51,001 bases of DNA, from NCBI GenBank assembly GCA_036378175.1, contig DASUWY010000056.1:1-51001 (forward strand). Direction: 5' to 3'. The stretch's first letter is position 1; every line of letters starts with the position of its first letter. Origin of the DNA: Thermoleophilaceae bacterium. Lineage in GTDB: Bacteria > Actinomycetota > Thermoleophilia > Solirubrobacterales > Thermoleophilaceae. Below, piece by piece: positions 42,335 to 51,001 of the stretch. Position numbers and translations under genes: made by a program. The notes beneath the pieces were generated by a model, which worked only from the letters and a program-made list of their open reading frames with translations, did not search any database and had not been told where the DNA came from.

Positions 42335-44514
<2,180 letters not shown>

Positions 44515-44530
44515 AGCACTGGTTGCGGCG

Positions 44531-44554
44531 GCCCGCGGCTTTCCCGCCGCGGGC
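44531..44554 (+). terminator. Hairpin after the beta-oxidation operon
   Basis: GCCCGCGGC-TTTCCC-GCCGCGGGC, a perfect 9-bp stem with a 6-base loop, 16 bases after the FadB-like stop. It is followed by TGCCAAAATCC without a T-tract. It ends 15 bases before the next start, separating the operon from the lgt group. Confidence 0.6.
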
Positions 44555-44569
44555 TGCCAAAATCCGGCT

Positions 44570-44752
44570 GTGCTGATCAAGCAGATCGCGCTTCTGGTCG
44601 GCGCCTTCGTGATCGCCACACTGCTGGCGCTCGCGTTCGGCGCGAAGAACCTGGGCACCGCGCTCACCTTCGGGCAGATGGCGTTCGCCGCCACCCTGCT
44701 CGCCGTGATGATGCTCGCGCGGCGGCCGCGTGCGCGCGATCCGGAGGAGTAG
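44570..44752 (+). CDS. Small two-helix membrane protein
   Basis: 60 residues from a GTG at 44570. Two TM helices: IALLVGAFVIATLLALAFGA and LTFGQMAFAATLLAVMMLA, then a basic tail RRPRARDPEE. It starts 3 bases upstream of the lgt GTG on the same strand, so is probably co-transcribed. No family recognised. The open frame upstream is inside the terminator hairpin and the FadB gene and is not used. Confidence 0.6.
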   Translation: MLIKQIALLVGAFVIATLLALAFGAKNLGTALTFGQMAFAATLLAVMMLARRPRARDPEE

Positions 44753-44755
44753 CCG

Positions 44756-45547
44756 GTGCTCGCGCACATCCACATCGGCGGCGTAACGATCCAGACGTTC
44801 GGCGTGTTCTTCGCGCTCAACTTCGTGGCGTGGGGGCTGGTGGCGGCGCGCCGTCTCGGCGAGCTCGGCAAGCCGCCCGACTGGGCATACGAGATCGTCG
44901 TCACCGCTGTGGTAGGCGGGCTGATCGGCGCGCGCGCCTACTACCTGATCCAGAACCACTCGTCGCTGCACGGCAGCCTGCTCGGCAACGTGTTCGGCGG
45001 GTCGGGGCTGATCTGGTACGGCGGGTTGCTCGGCGGTGCGATCGCCGTGTTGCTCTGGGCGCGCTGGCGCGATTTCTTCAGCCTGCAGCTCGTGGACATC
45101 GCGGCCGTGGGACTGCCGCTCGGCTACGCGATCGGCCGGATCGGCTGTCAGGTGGCCGGGGACGGCGACTACGGCAAGCCCTCGTCGCTCCCGTGGGCGA
45201 TGGGCTACCCGCATGGCACCACGCCCACCCCGCCGGGTGTGACGGTTCAGCCCACGCCGATCTACGAGACGGTGGCGATGGGCTTCGTCGCCCTGCTCCT
45301 CTGGCACTGGCGCGACCGCTTCCGGCCGGGCGTGCTGTTTGCGCTCTACCTCGTGTTCGCCGGCATCGAGCGCTTCATCGTGGAGTTCTGGCGCCGGAAC
45401 TCGCACGTGGCGGCCGGGCTCACCGCCGCGCAGCTCGAGAGCCTCGCGATACTCGTCGTGGGGCTGATCTGGCTCGCGCTGGCGGCTCGCAGCGGCGGTC
45501 TGCGCCGCCGCGCCGTGGGACAGCCCGTGGCGTCCGCGGCCGTATAG
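44756..45547 (+). CDS. lgt: Prolipoprotein diacylglyceryl transferase
   Basis: 263-residue polytopic enzyme that attaches diacylglycerol to the lipobox Cys of prelipoproteins. It shows the N-terminal IHIGGVTIQTFGVFFALNF, GLIWYGGLLGGAIAV, the Lgt signature with its Arg (YAIGRIGCQVAGDGDYG, a variant of GRIGNFINGE), QPTPIYET and a final helix FAGIERFIVEFWRRNS. Length and helix number fit the family. GTG start at 44756, 3 bases after the small membrane gene. It is followed by a cyclodeaminase-like gene. Confidence 0.93.
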   Translation: MLAHIHIGGVTIQTFGVFFALNFVAWGLVAARRLGELGKPPDWAYEIVVTAVVGGLIGARAYYLIQNHSSLHGSLLGNVFGGSGLIWYGGLLGGAIAVLLWARWRDFFSLQLVDIAAVGLPLGYAIGRIGCQVAGDGDYGKPSSLPWAMGYPHGTTPTPPGVTVQPTPIYETVAMGFVALLLWHWRDRFRPGVLFALYLVFAGIERFIVEFWRRNSHVAAGLTAAQLESLAILVVGLIWLALAARSGGLRRRAVGQPVASAAV

Positions 45548-45558
45548 TCGCTCGCGTT

Positions 45559-46062
45559 CTGAGCGACTCCAAGGCTTTCAACACGTTGCTTGACGAGGTG
45601 GCGGCGCGCACTCCGGCGCCCGGCGGTGGCAGCGCGGCGGCGTGGGCGCTGGCCCTGGCGGCGGCGCTCGTGGAGATGGCGGCGGCGTTCAGCGATCGCG
45701 AGGTGGCGGCGGACCTACGTGCGCAAGCGCTGACACTCGCAGACCGAGAGCTCAGCGCGTACGGACCCGTGCTGGAAGCGTCGCGCCTCCCAAAGGACGA
45801 CCCCGCACGGAGCGAGCGACTCGGCGCTGCGCTCTCCGCCGCGGCCGACTCACCGCTCGAGATCGCGCGGCTGGCGGCGGAGGTGGAGGGCCTCGCGCGC
45901 GACCTGGCCGCCCGCGGCAACCGGACGCTCGAGGGCGACGCCAACACCGCCGCGGAGCTGGCGGGCGCGGCCCGGCGGGCGGCCGCGCGCCTTGTGGAGA
46001 TCAACCTGTCGGCCCGGCCGGACGACCCGCGCCTTGGGGAGGCGAAGCGCCTGCGCGCTTGA
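45559..46062 (+). CDS. Formiminotransferase-cyclodeaminase-like protein (FTCD_C)
   Basis: 167 residues if translation begins at a CTG at 45559; no ATG, GTG or TTG lies in frame nearby except a TTG inside the first helix. Family pattern: FNTLLDEVAARTPAPGGGSA near the N-terminus, then long helices (LAAALVEMAAAFSDREV, RLPKDDPARSERL, GDANTAAELAGAARRAAARL). FTCD_C domains act in folate-linked deamination, with a serine-cycle or histidine role. The bacterial stand-alone form (FchA) supplies methenyl-tetrahydrofolate. Start codon uncertain. Confidence 0.82.
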   Translation: MSDSKAFNTLLDEVAARTPAPGGGSAAAWALALAAALVEMAAAFSDREVAADLRAQALTLADRELSAYGPVLEASRLPKDDPARSERLGAALSAAADSPLEIARLAAEVEGLARDLAARGNRTLEGDANTAAELAGAARRAAARLVEINLSARPDDPRLGEAKRLRA

Positions 46063-46152
46063 AGTGAGCTCCGCGTCCACGCTCGAACCTGGTCTTCGCG
46101 CGGACACTGCGGGTGCTGGCCGATGTGGCGGACCTGGGTTAGTGTCGAGCGC

Positions 46153-46896
46153 ATGTCCGGCTGGCGCCGAAACGCCCTCCTCGTAGCGGCGGCTTGCGCG
46201 GTGACAGGGGCCTCGGTGCAGGCTGAGCAGCTGCCGCCCGGCTCGGTTCGGGTGCTGCCGCCGCGGCCGGGCGCGCCTGCCACGCTCACGTGGCACGCCT
46301 CGTTCGCCCAGCCTCCGGCGGCGCAGCTTCAGGCCTACAACGTGGACATCGCCCGCGGCTACAAGTTCAACCCGCGCGCGGTCCGCAAGACCTGCACCCT
46401 GGCTGAGGCTCGGGCATCGAGTTGCCCGGCCGCCAGCAAGATCGGCGGCGGCGGCGGCCAGGTGACCGTCTTCCCGGCGTCCGGACCGCCACAGGAACTC
46501 ACGCTCGGGATCAAGTTCTTCCTGATCGCGCGCCAGCGGCCGCACGACCTCGCCGGTCTCGTGCTGGCCGCCCACGAGCCGAAGTCGGGCCTGACCTTCA
46601 ACCTCGTTGGGCGGATGGTCAGATTGCGGGCCAGGCGCTATGGCCTGGAACTGCGCTTCGCGGACACGGCCGCCGAGCTTCCCTCGAACATCACGGTGCA
46701 GCTTCACCGCGTGAACGTCCGCTTCGGCGCGCAGCGCAGCGTCACCGTGGGCGCGGGCGGCCATCGCAGGCGGGTGACCTACCACCTGCTCACCAACCCG
46801 CCCACCTGCGCGAAACGAGGCTGGCCGTTCCTGCTGACGGTGGCCTACACAACCGGCACCGAGAAATACGCGGCGTACGGCCGCTGCCACAGCTGA
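46153..46896 (+). CDS. Exported hypothetical protein
   Basis: 247 residues from the ATG at 46153. N-terminal signal (WRRNALLVAAACAVTGASVQA) is followed by a beta-rich region. Conserved Cys residues appear in KTCTLAEARASSCPAAS and PTCAKRGWPF, and a final CHS, suggesting disulfides outside the cell. No domain recognised. Such secreted proteins with a VDIARGYKFNPRAV segment recur in related genomes (recollection). Convergent with the cupin gene, 4 bases between stops. Confidence 0.72.
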   Translation: MSGWRRNALLVAAACAVTGASVQAEQLPPGSVRVLPPRPGAPATLTWHASFAQPPAAQLQAYNVDIARGYKFNPRAVRKTCTLAEARASSCPAASKIGGGGGQVTVFPASGPPQELTLGIKFFLIARQRPHDLAGLVLAAHEPKSGLTFNLVGRMVRLRARRYGLELRFADTAAELPSNITVQLHRVNVRFGAQRSVTVGAGGHRRRVTYHLLTNPPTCAKRGWPFLLTVAYTTGTEKYAAYGRCHS

Positions 46897-46900
46897 CCCT

Positions 46901-47302
46901 CTAGTCAGACCACCAGTCGCGCCTGCCCTCGACGTCCTCGCGGGGAGCCTCGCCGAGATTGGGCGCGCCGATCACGAGAATCTCGAGGCCGTCCGGCCCG
47001 GCCTCGTAGCCCCGCCACGTACCAGGCGAGACGCGCACCGCGTCCCACTCCCTGAGCTCGACGATCTCGTCGTCGAGCTTCATCCGGCCGCTCCCGCGGA
47101 GGACCACGTACACCTCCTCCTGCCGCCTGTGCGTGTGGCCGTACGGAAAGCGATAGCCGGGCGGGATGCGCTGGTAGCCGAGGCCGGATTGCTCGAGCTC
47201 GAGCGCCTGGGTGGCCAGGCGAAACTCCAGGTCCGGCGCGCCGTGGAAGTTCGAGCCGACGTCCTCCAGGTCCTCCTTGAGGTTCCTGACCGTGAACGCC
47301 AC
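46901..47302 (-). CDS. Cupin-domain protein
   Basis: 133 residues from a GTG at 47302. Single cupin barrel with motif 1 PYGHTHRRQEEVYVVLRGSG (His/His/Glu metal ligands) and motif 2 WDAVRVSPGTWRGYEAGPDG. The final part is an acidic tail EDVEGRRDWW. Function not predictable; cupins bind metal and small organic ligands. Divergent from the VOC gene with only 15 bases between start codons. Confidence 0.8.
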   Translation of the reverse strand: MAFTVRNLKEDLEDVGSNFHGAPDLEFRLATQALELEQSGLGYQRIPPGYRFPYGHTHRRQEEVYVVLRGSGRMKLDDEIVELREWDAVRVSPGTWRGYEAGPDGLEILVIGAPNLGEAPREDVEGRRDWWSD

Positions 47303-47317
47303 GGCGGCAATCCTACG

Positions 47318-48082
47318 GTGCCGGCCGGTAGCCTCGGCCACTTGTTCGACCATGTGGGCATAGCCGTCTCGGACCTCGCGGCCTCCGAGCGCTTCTACCG
47401 AACCGTCCTGGGCATCCTGGGCATCGAGCCCAGCTATGCGGGCGCCGACATGGTCGGGTGGGACGACTGGTGGATCGGTCCGACGGACGGCGAGCACCCG
47501 GTCACCCGCGGGCTCCACGTGGGCTTCCGTGCCCGCGACCGCTCGCAGGTGGACGCCTTCTGGCAGGCCGGGATCGACGCCGGCTACCGCGACGACGGCG
47601 CGCCGGGGCCGCGCGCGCAGTACGGCCCGACCTACTACGGCGGCTTCCTCCTCGACCCCGACGGCAACAGCGTGGAGGCGGTTCATGGCGACCAGGAACA
47701 CGCCGTGCCGGACGGCAGGATCGATCACCTGTGGATCCGCGTCCGTGACCCTCAGGCCTCCCGGCGCTTCTACACGACGGTTGCCCCACACGCCGGGCTC
47801 CGCCTGGCGCACGAGGAGCCTGGCCGCGTGCGCTTCTCAGGCCCCGACTACACCTTCTCGCTCGTCCAGGACGAGCGGCCCCTCACCGAGCACGTCCACC
47901 TCGCCTTTCCCGCGCGCGAGGACGCCACGGTGCGCGCGTTCCACGCCGCCGCGCTGGCGGCGGGCTACCGGGACCACGGCGCGCCGGGCGAGCGCGCCGT
48001 CTATCACCCGGGCTACTACGGCGCGTTCGTGCTCGACCCGGACGGGCACAACATCGAGGTCGTGAACCACAACGAGGGCTGA
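47318..48082 (+). CDS. VOC-family (glyoxalase/dioxygenase-fold) protein, two modules
   Basis: 254 residues from a GTG at 47318; a TTG a few codons later is possible. Two tandem beta-alpha-beta-beta-beta modules: FDHVGIAVSDLAASERFYRT with end GGFLLDPDGNSVEAV, then IDHLWIRVRDPQASRRFYTT with end YGAFVLDPDGHNIEVVNH. The H..E metal ligands are visible in each. A complete active pocket in one chain is expected; extradiol dioxygenase or lyase activity is possible. Divergent from the cupin gene. Confidence 0.85.
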   Translation: MPAGSLGHLFDHVGIAVSDLAASERFYRTVLGILGIEPSYAGADMVGWDDWWIGPTDGEHPVTRGLHVGFRARDRSQVDAFWQAGIDAGYRDDGAPGPRAQYGPTYYGGFLLDPDGNSVEAVHGDQEHAVPDGRIDHLWIRVRDPQASRRFYTTVAPHAGLRLAHEEPGRVRFSGPDYTFSLVQDERPLTEHVHLAFPAREDATVRAFHAAALAAGYRDHGAPGERAVYHPGYYGAFVLDPDGHNIEVVNHNEG

Positions 48083-48092
48083 GGAGGGCAGC

Positions 48093-48362
48093 TCAGGCGC
48101 TGGCCACCACCTCGCGAACTTCGACGTTATCGACCGTGACTCCGGTCGGCGCGGCCGAGCGCACCATTTCGCTCGCGGCGTTGGCGGCGTCCTCGGACTC
48201 CCAGATCGACATCGACAGGCCCGCGTTGTCCTTCCTCGTCCAGTAGCCGGCCACGAAACCGGGCGCTTTCGAGACGCGGGGAATGACCTGCTCCTGTAGC
48301 TCGGCCACGGTCGCTCCCGCCTCTTGGTCGCTGATCGTCACGTTGACCACGACTGCGTGCAT
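48093..48362 (-). CDS. Small dimeric alpha/beta-barrel protein (ABM/monooxygenase-like)
   Basis: 89 residues. Pattern of a ferredoxin-like barrel: AVVVNVTISDQEAGATVAEL, PGFVAGYWTRKDNAGLSMSI, then ENAANA-like helix and DNVEVREVV. Similar proteins are called antibiotic-biosynthesis monooxygenase-like or stress-responsive; catalysis is not supported by any special residue. ATG at 48362, with AAGGGAG upstream. Tail to tail with the VOC gene. Confidence 0.72.
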   Translation of the reverse strand: MHAVVVNVTISDQEAGATVAELQEQVIPRVSKAPGFVAGYWTRKDNAGLSMSIWESEDAANAASEMVRSAAPTGVTVDNVEVREVVASA

Positions 48363-48450
48363 TGCGCGGCTCCCTTCTTTTTGGATGTCGCGCCGAACCT
48401 ACCCCAGCTGCGGTACCGGCTGCAATCGGTCGTGACGACGATCCGAATGG

Positions 48451-49398
48451 TCAGTGCCGGTCCTTCCAGCGCGCCATCCGCATGAACAGCTCCGGCACGG
48501 GCGCAACGGCCCGTTCCGGATCGAACTCGCGGTAGGCGGTTTCGACGTTCACCGCGATGCGCTCGCTGTCGCTCCAGCTGGCGAACTCGCCGAGGTCGAT
48601 GTCGTCGGCGGCGCCCTCGGCGTCCATTCCGGCGTCGAACCGCACGCGCGCCTCGGCGCGCACGTACTCGAGGTAGCGCATCACGCCGCGCACGCCCTCG
48701 TCGCCAGTTGGCGGCCCATGCCCCGGCACGAGCAGGCGTGCACCGAGCGACAGGATCGTCTCGCAGGCGCCCAGCCAGTTCGCGAACGTGCCCGCCCACA
48801 GGATCGGCGTGGCCTCGATGAACAGCAGGTCGCCCGTGAACGCCACGCCCGCGTCGGGCACGTGCACGATCGAGTCGCTGCCCGTATGAGCCGGCCCGAG
48901 CTCGATGAACGTGACCTCGCGCTCGCCCACGCGCAGCTCGAGCCGCCCATCCCAGGTCTCGGACGGCAGGCGCAGTTCCACGCCCTCCCAATCGAAGGGG
49001 CCGAAGGCCTCCCTCGCAAAGCGGGTGAACACCGGATCCCCGTGATCGACCTTGAAGAGGAGGTGGACCAGATTCGGCGGAGCGGCCTGCATCTCAGCGA
49101 CCGCGGTCCGCGTCCCATAGAGGGCGACCCCGGGCGGCAGAAGCTGGTTGCCAAAGCAGTGGTCGCCGTTCGAGTGCGTGTTCATCGCCGCCTCGATCGG
49201 GTTTGCGGCGGTGACCGCTCGCATGGAGTCGAGCATCTCGCGCGTGAGCCCCAGGTCGAACAGCGTGTCGACGAGCAGCGAGCTTCCGTTCGAGGTCACG
49301 AGCCCCGCATTGCTCCAGCCCCACCCACCGTCCGGCTGGAGATAGGCGAACAGCCCGTCGCCCAATTCGTGCAGGCCCTTCGTGTACGCGACGTCCAT
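48451..49398 (-). CDS. Metallo-beta-lactamase-fold hydrolase
   Basis: 315 residues. MBL fold: NTHSNGDHCFGNQLL for motif II, in which the canonical HxHxDH reads H-S-N-G-D-H so the second His is Asn. Motif III GPAHTGSDSIVHVP, motif IV TGDLLFIEATP, motif V VPGHGPP. Loss of the second His alters one zinc site and occurs in a subgroup of these proteins. Substrate unknown. Head to head with the 160-residue gene at 49437. Confidence 0.85.
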   Translation of the reverse strand: MDVAYTKGLHELGDGLFAYLQPDGGWGWSNAGLVTSNGSSLLVDTLFDLGLTREMLDSMRAVTAANPIEAAMNTHSNGDHCFGNQLLPPGVALYGTRTAVAEMQAAPPNLVHLLFKVDHGDPVFTRFAREAFGPFDWEGVELRLPSETWDGRLELRVGEREVTFIELGPAHTGSDSIVHVPDAGVAFTGDLLFIEATPILWAGTFANWLGACETILSLGARLLVPGHGPPTGDEGVRGVMRYLEYVRAEARVRFDAGMDAEGAADDIDLGEFASWSDSERIAVNVETAYREFDPERAVAPVPELFMRMARWKDRH

Positions 49399-49436
49399 AC
49401 CCGGCGAAAACTATCTCCGCCGGTTAGCCTCCGCAC

Positions 49437-49919
49437 ATGACCACAAAGGCCGATTTCACAGAGGAGGAGTGGGCGACGCTGGTGCGCTCACCGATGGTGG
49501 CGGGCATGGCGATAACGATCGCCGATCCTGGCGGCCCGATCGAGGTGGTGAAGGAGACCTCCGCCGTGGTGAAGGTGGTGACCCACGAGCAGGCGAGTGG
49601 GCTCGTCGGCGAGATCGCAGCTGAGGTGCGTGCGCTTGCCGAGCAGCACAAGAACCCGGTTGGCGACTTCAAGCCGCGGGGCGCGATGGCCGGCAAGGAG
49701 ATCGTGGACGAGATCGGACGGGCGAGCGAGATCGTCACGAGCAAGGCCACGCCGGACGAGGCCGAGGCGTTCCGCAGCTTCATCATGGAGTGCGCCCAGC
49801 GCGCGGCGGAGGCGGCGAAGGAGGGTGGCTTCATGGGCTTCCACGCCGAGCGCGTGAGCCAGGGGGAGAAGGACATGCTCGCGCAGCTCAGCTCGGCTCT
49901 GGGCGTCAGTAGCTCCTGA
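49437..49919 (+). CDS. Hypothetical protein, soluble helical
   Basis: 160 residues. It begins TTKADFTEEEWATLVRSPMV; such a TxEEW..L..AP opening followed by a helical part is seen in a family of small actinobacterial proteins of unknown function (recollection). Central helix EQASGLVGEIAAEVRALAEQ, then EAEAFRSFIMECAQRAAEAA and FMGFHAERVSQGEKDML. No enzyme motif or membrane segment. The ATG at 49437 is 38 bases from the divergent hydrolase. Confidence 0.72.
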   Translation: MTTKADFTEEEWATLVRSPMVAGMAITIADPGGPIEVVKETSAVVKVVTHEQASGLVGEIAAEVRALAEQHKNPVGDFKPRGAMAGKEIVDEIGRASEIVTSKATPDEAEAFRSFIMECAQRAAEAAKEGGFMGFHAERVSQGEKDMLAQLSSALGVSSS

Positions 49920-49944
49920 CCCGGCCGGCGAGGATGTAGCGAAG

Positions 49945-50466
49945 TCAGCGCTCGGAGCTCGCCGCCTCGGCTGAGCTCGATCTGCCCTGCCGTAGCAGCC
50001 ACGACAGCGGCAGCGCGTACCAGAGCCCGGCGAACAGCACGAACATGCAGGTGGTGCTGATCACGGCGGTGGTGGTGCCGAAGAGGAAGTCGGAGATCAG
50101 CAGGATCACGCCCACGAGCGCGGTGGCGAGGCACGCGAGGCCGATGATCGCCATCCAGTTGCTGTTTGTGATCAGTCGCGCCTTCTCCTGCTGACGGAAG
50201 ATCAGCCGGTGGGCGTTCACCGGCGCTATGAAGAACGCGGCGGCGGCGCCGCACAGGAGCAACGTGGCGAAGTACACGTCGCGCTGGAACGGCGTCACCT
50301 CCTTGAACCGCTGCGCGAACGGCAGTGCGAGCAGGAAGGCGAAGATGATCTGCACCCCGGTCTGCGACACGCGCAGCTCCTGGAGCAGCTCGTTCATGTT
50401 GCGGTTGAGCCGTTCCTGCTCCGACTCGCCCGTGCGTTCCTCGCGCGACGCGCTGCTGTCCGCCAT
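49945..50466 (-). CDS. DUF6328 family membrane protein
   Basis: 173 residues. After a hydrophilic N-terminus (ESEQERLNRNMNELLQELRV) come four TM helices, with the family-typical QTGVQIIFAFLLALPFAQRF, DVYFATLLLCGAAAAFFIAP and APVNAHRLIFRQQEK. Function unknown; sometimes labelled a sodium:proton antiporter without evidence. ATG at 50466, 10 bases downstream of the next minus-strand gene. Confidence 0.83.
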   Translation of the reverse strand: MADSSASREERTGESEQERLNRNMNELLQELRVSQTGVQIIFAFLLALPFAQRFKEVTPFQRDVYFATLLLCGAAAAFFIAPVNAHRLIFRQQEKARLITNSNWMAIIGLACLATALVGVILLISDFLFGTTTAVISTTCMFVLFAGLWYALPLSWLLRQGRSSSAEAASSER

Positions 50467-50476
50467 CCGGGGATTG

Positions 50477-51001
50477 TTACGGCAGGCGGCCCGACACGCG
50501 CAGGGAGGCGCCGGCGGCGGCCAGCAGGAGAGCGATCCCGCCGAGCGCGAAGGCGGCCGTGATCTCGTGCTTCTTCCCCTTCGTGCCGAGCTGTGAGCCG
50601 AGCGACTTGTAGATCGACGACAGCTCGCTGTCGTCCTCGGCCGTGAACGCGCGCCCGCCGGACACCCGGGCGATCTGCCCCAGCAGCTGGGGGTCGGGCG
50701 GCACCGGCACGGGCGGGCCGAAGCCGCCGGGGTTCGGGATCAGCGCGTCCTGGGTCCCGAGGCTCACGGTGTAGATCGGAATGTGAAGCTTGCCGGCGGT
50801 GCGCGCCACGGCCACCGGATCGCGGCCGGTGGTGGTGCGGCCGTCGGACAGCAGGATGATCGAGGAGGGCGGCAGCTTGCCGCCGCCGGCGCTCGCCTGA
50901 AGCGCCTGGATCGCCACGGCCAGGGCGTCGCCGGTGTCCGTGGCGCCGCCCGGCGCCTGCGAGTCGATCACGCGGCGCGCGCCCGAATGGTCCTCACTCG
51001 G
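50477..51001 (-). CDS. von Willebrand factor A domain protein (C-terminal part, runs off the window)
   Basis: At least 174 residues; the frame is open to the window edge, beginning in mid-protein (PSEDHSGARRVID). The C-terminal half of a VWA domain shows GATDTGDALAVAIQALQ (MIDAS Thr/Asp), IILLSDGRTTTGRDPVAVAR and IYTVSLGT. It is followed by SGGRAFTAEDDSELSSIYKS and a single C-terminal TM helix (EITAAFALGGIALLLAAAGA). It resembles the Bat/YfbK class of membrane-anchored VWA proteins that assist Mg-dependent partner binding. Start lies beyond 51001. Confidence 0.88.
   Translation of the reverse strand, partial: PSEDHSGARRVIDSQAPGGATDTGDALAVAIQALQASAGGGKLPPSSIILLSDGRTTTGRDPVAVARTAGKLHIPIYTVSLGTQDALIPNPGGFGPPVPVPPDPQLLGQIARVSGGRAFTAEDDSELSSIYKSLGSQLGTKGKKHEITAAFALGGIALLLAAAGASLRVSGRLP

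Overview
The window is a GC-rich bacterial chromosome segment of about 51 kb with dense, often overlapping genes, many GTG starts, TetR/SDR/MFS-rich content, DUF2630, DUF6328 and DUF2249 proteins, and a large secreted FG-GAP propeller protein with an Arg/Lys-rich tail. This gene style suggests an actinobacterium, most likely of the Thermoleophilia (Solirubrobacterales) type. The lineage is inferred from gene style, not from a marker gene search. Only one RNA gene is visible, tRNA-Pro(CGG). There is no CRISPR array, insertion sequence or integrase, and no gene-free stretch longer than about 215 bases.

Layout. 0-3.5 kb: housekeeping genes murJ and lepA. 3.5-7.2 kb: a TetR regulator and cytochrome P450 unit, divergent from a 14-TM drug exporter across a repeat-rich operator. 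7.2-8.4 kb: tRNA-Pro inside an unusual inverted repeat, then a CorA-type transporter. 8.4-13.1 kb: a cluster that looks devoted to nitrosative stress and Fe-S repair: two small membrane proteins, a 7Fe ferredoxin, a cysteine-rich ArsR/SufR-like regulator, a DUF2249 fusion, a MIP18/SufT-like protein, an NnrS-like membrane protein and RIC/ScdA. Five copies of one palindrome, TTTTCAYA-N7-TRTGAAAA, lie in its promoters. 13.1-25.9 kb: a nitrate-respiration island. A USP-histidine kinase-NarL-type regulator operon faces a plus-strand unit USP-USP-(frameshifted small membrane gene)-narG-narH-narJ-narI-narK. A separate repeated site, GGGGAAGACCCCATTG, marks the intergenic regions here.

25.9-51 kb is more general. 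It holds a seven-bladed FG-GAP protein, an SDR plus a kinase-aminotransferase fusion, a second SDR, an NhaA-DsbA fusion, a YbhN-like membrane protein, a Crp/Fnr regulator next to an MFS-MarR fusion, DUF2630 and GYD proteins, an MpaB-type oxygenase divergent from a TetR-thiolase-FadB beta-oxidation operon, lgt with a formiminocyclodeaminase-like gene, a cupin/VOC pair, a metallo-beta-lactamase-fold hydrolase, a DUF6328 protein, and the C-terminal part of a von Willebrand A protein running off the right edge.

The strongest candidate for an undescribed system is the 9.1-12.8 kb regulon: one cysteine-rich HTH regulator, an 8-7-8 palindrome repeated at every promoter, and a set of NO/Fe-S repair proteins directly beside a nitrate reductase operon that will generate nitrite and hence NO.
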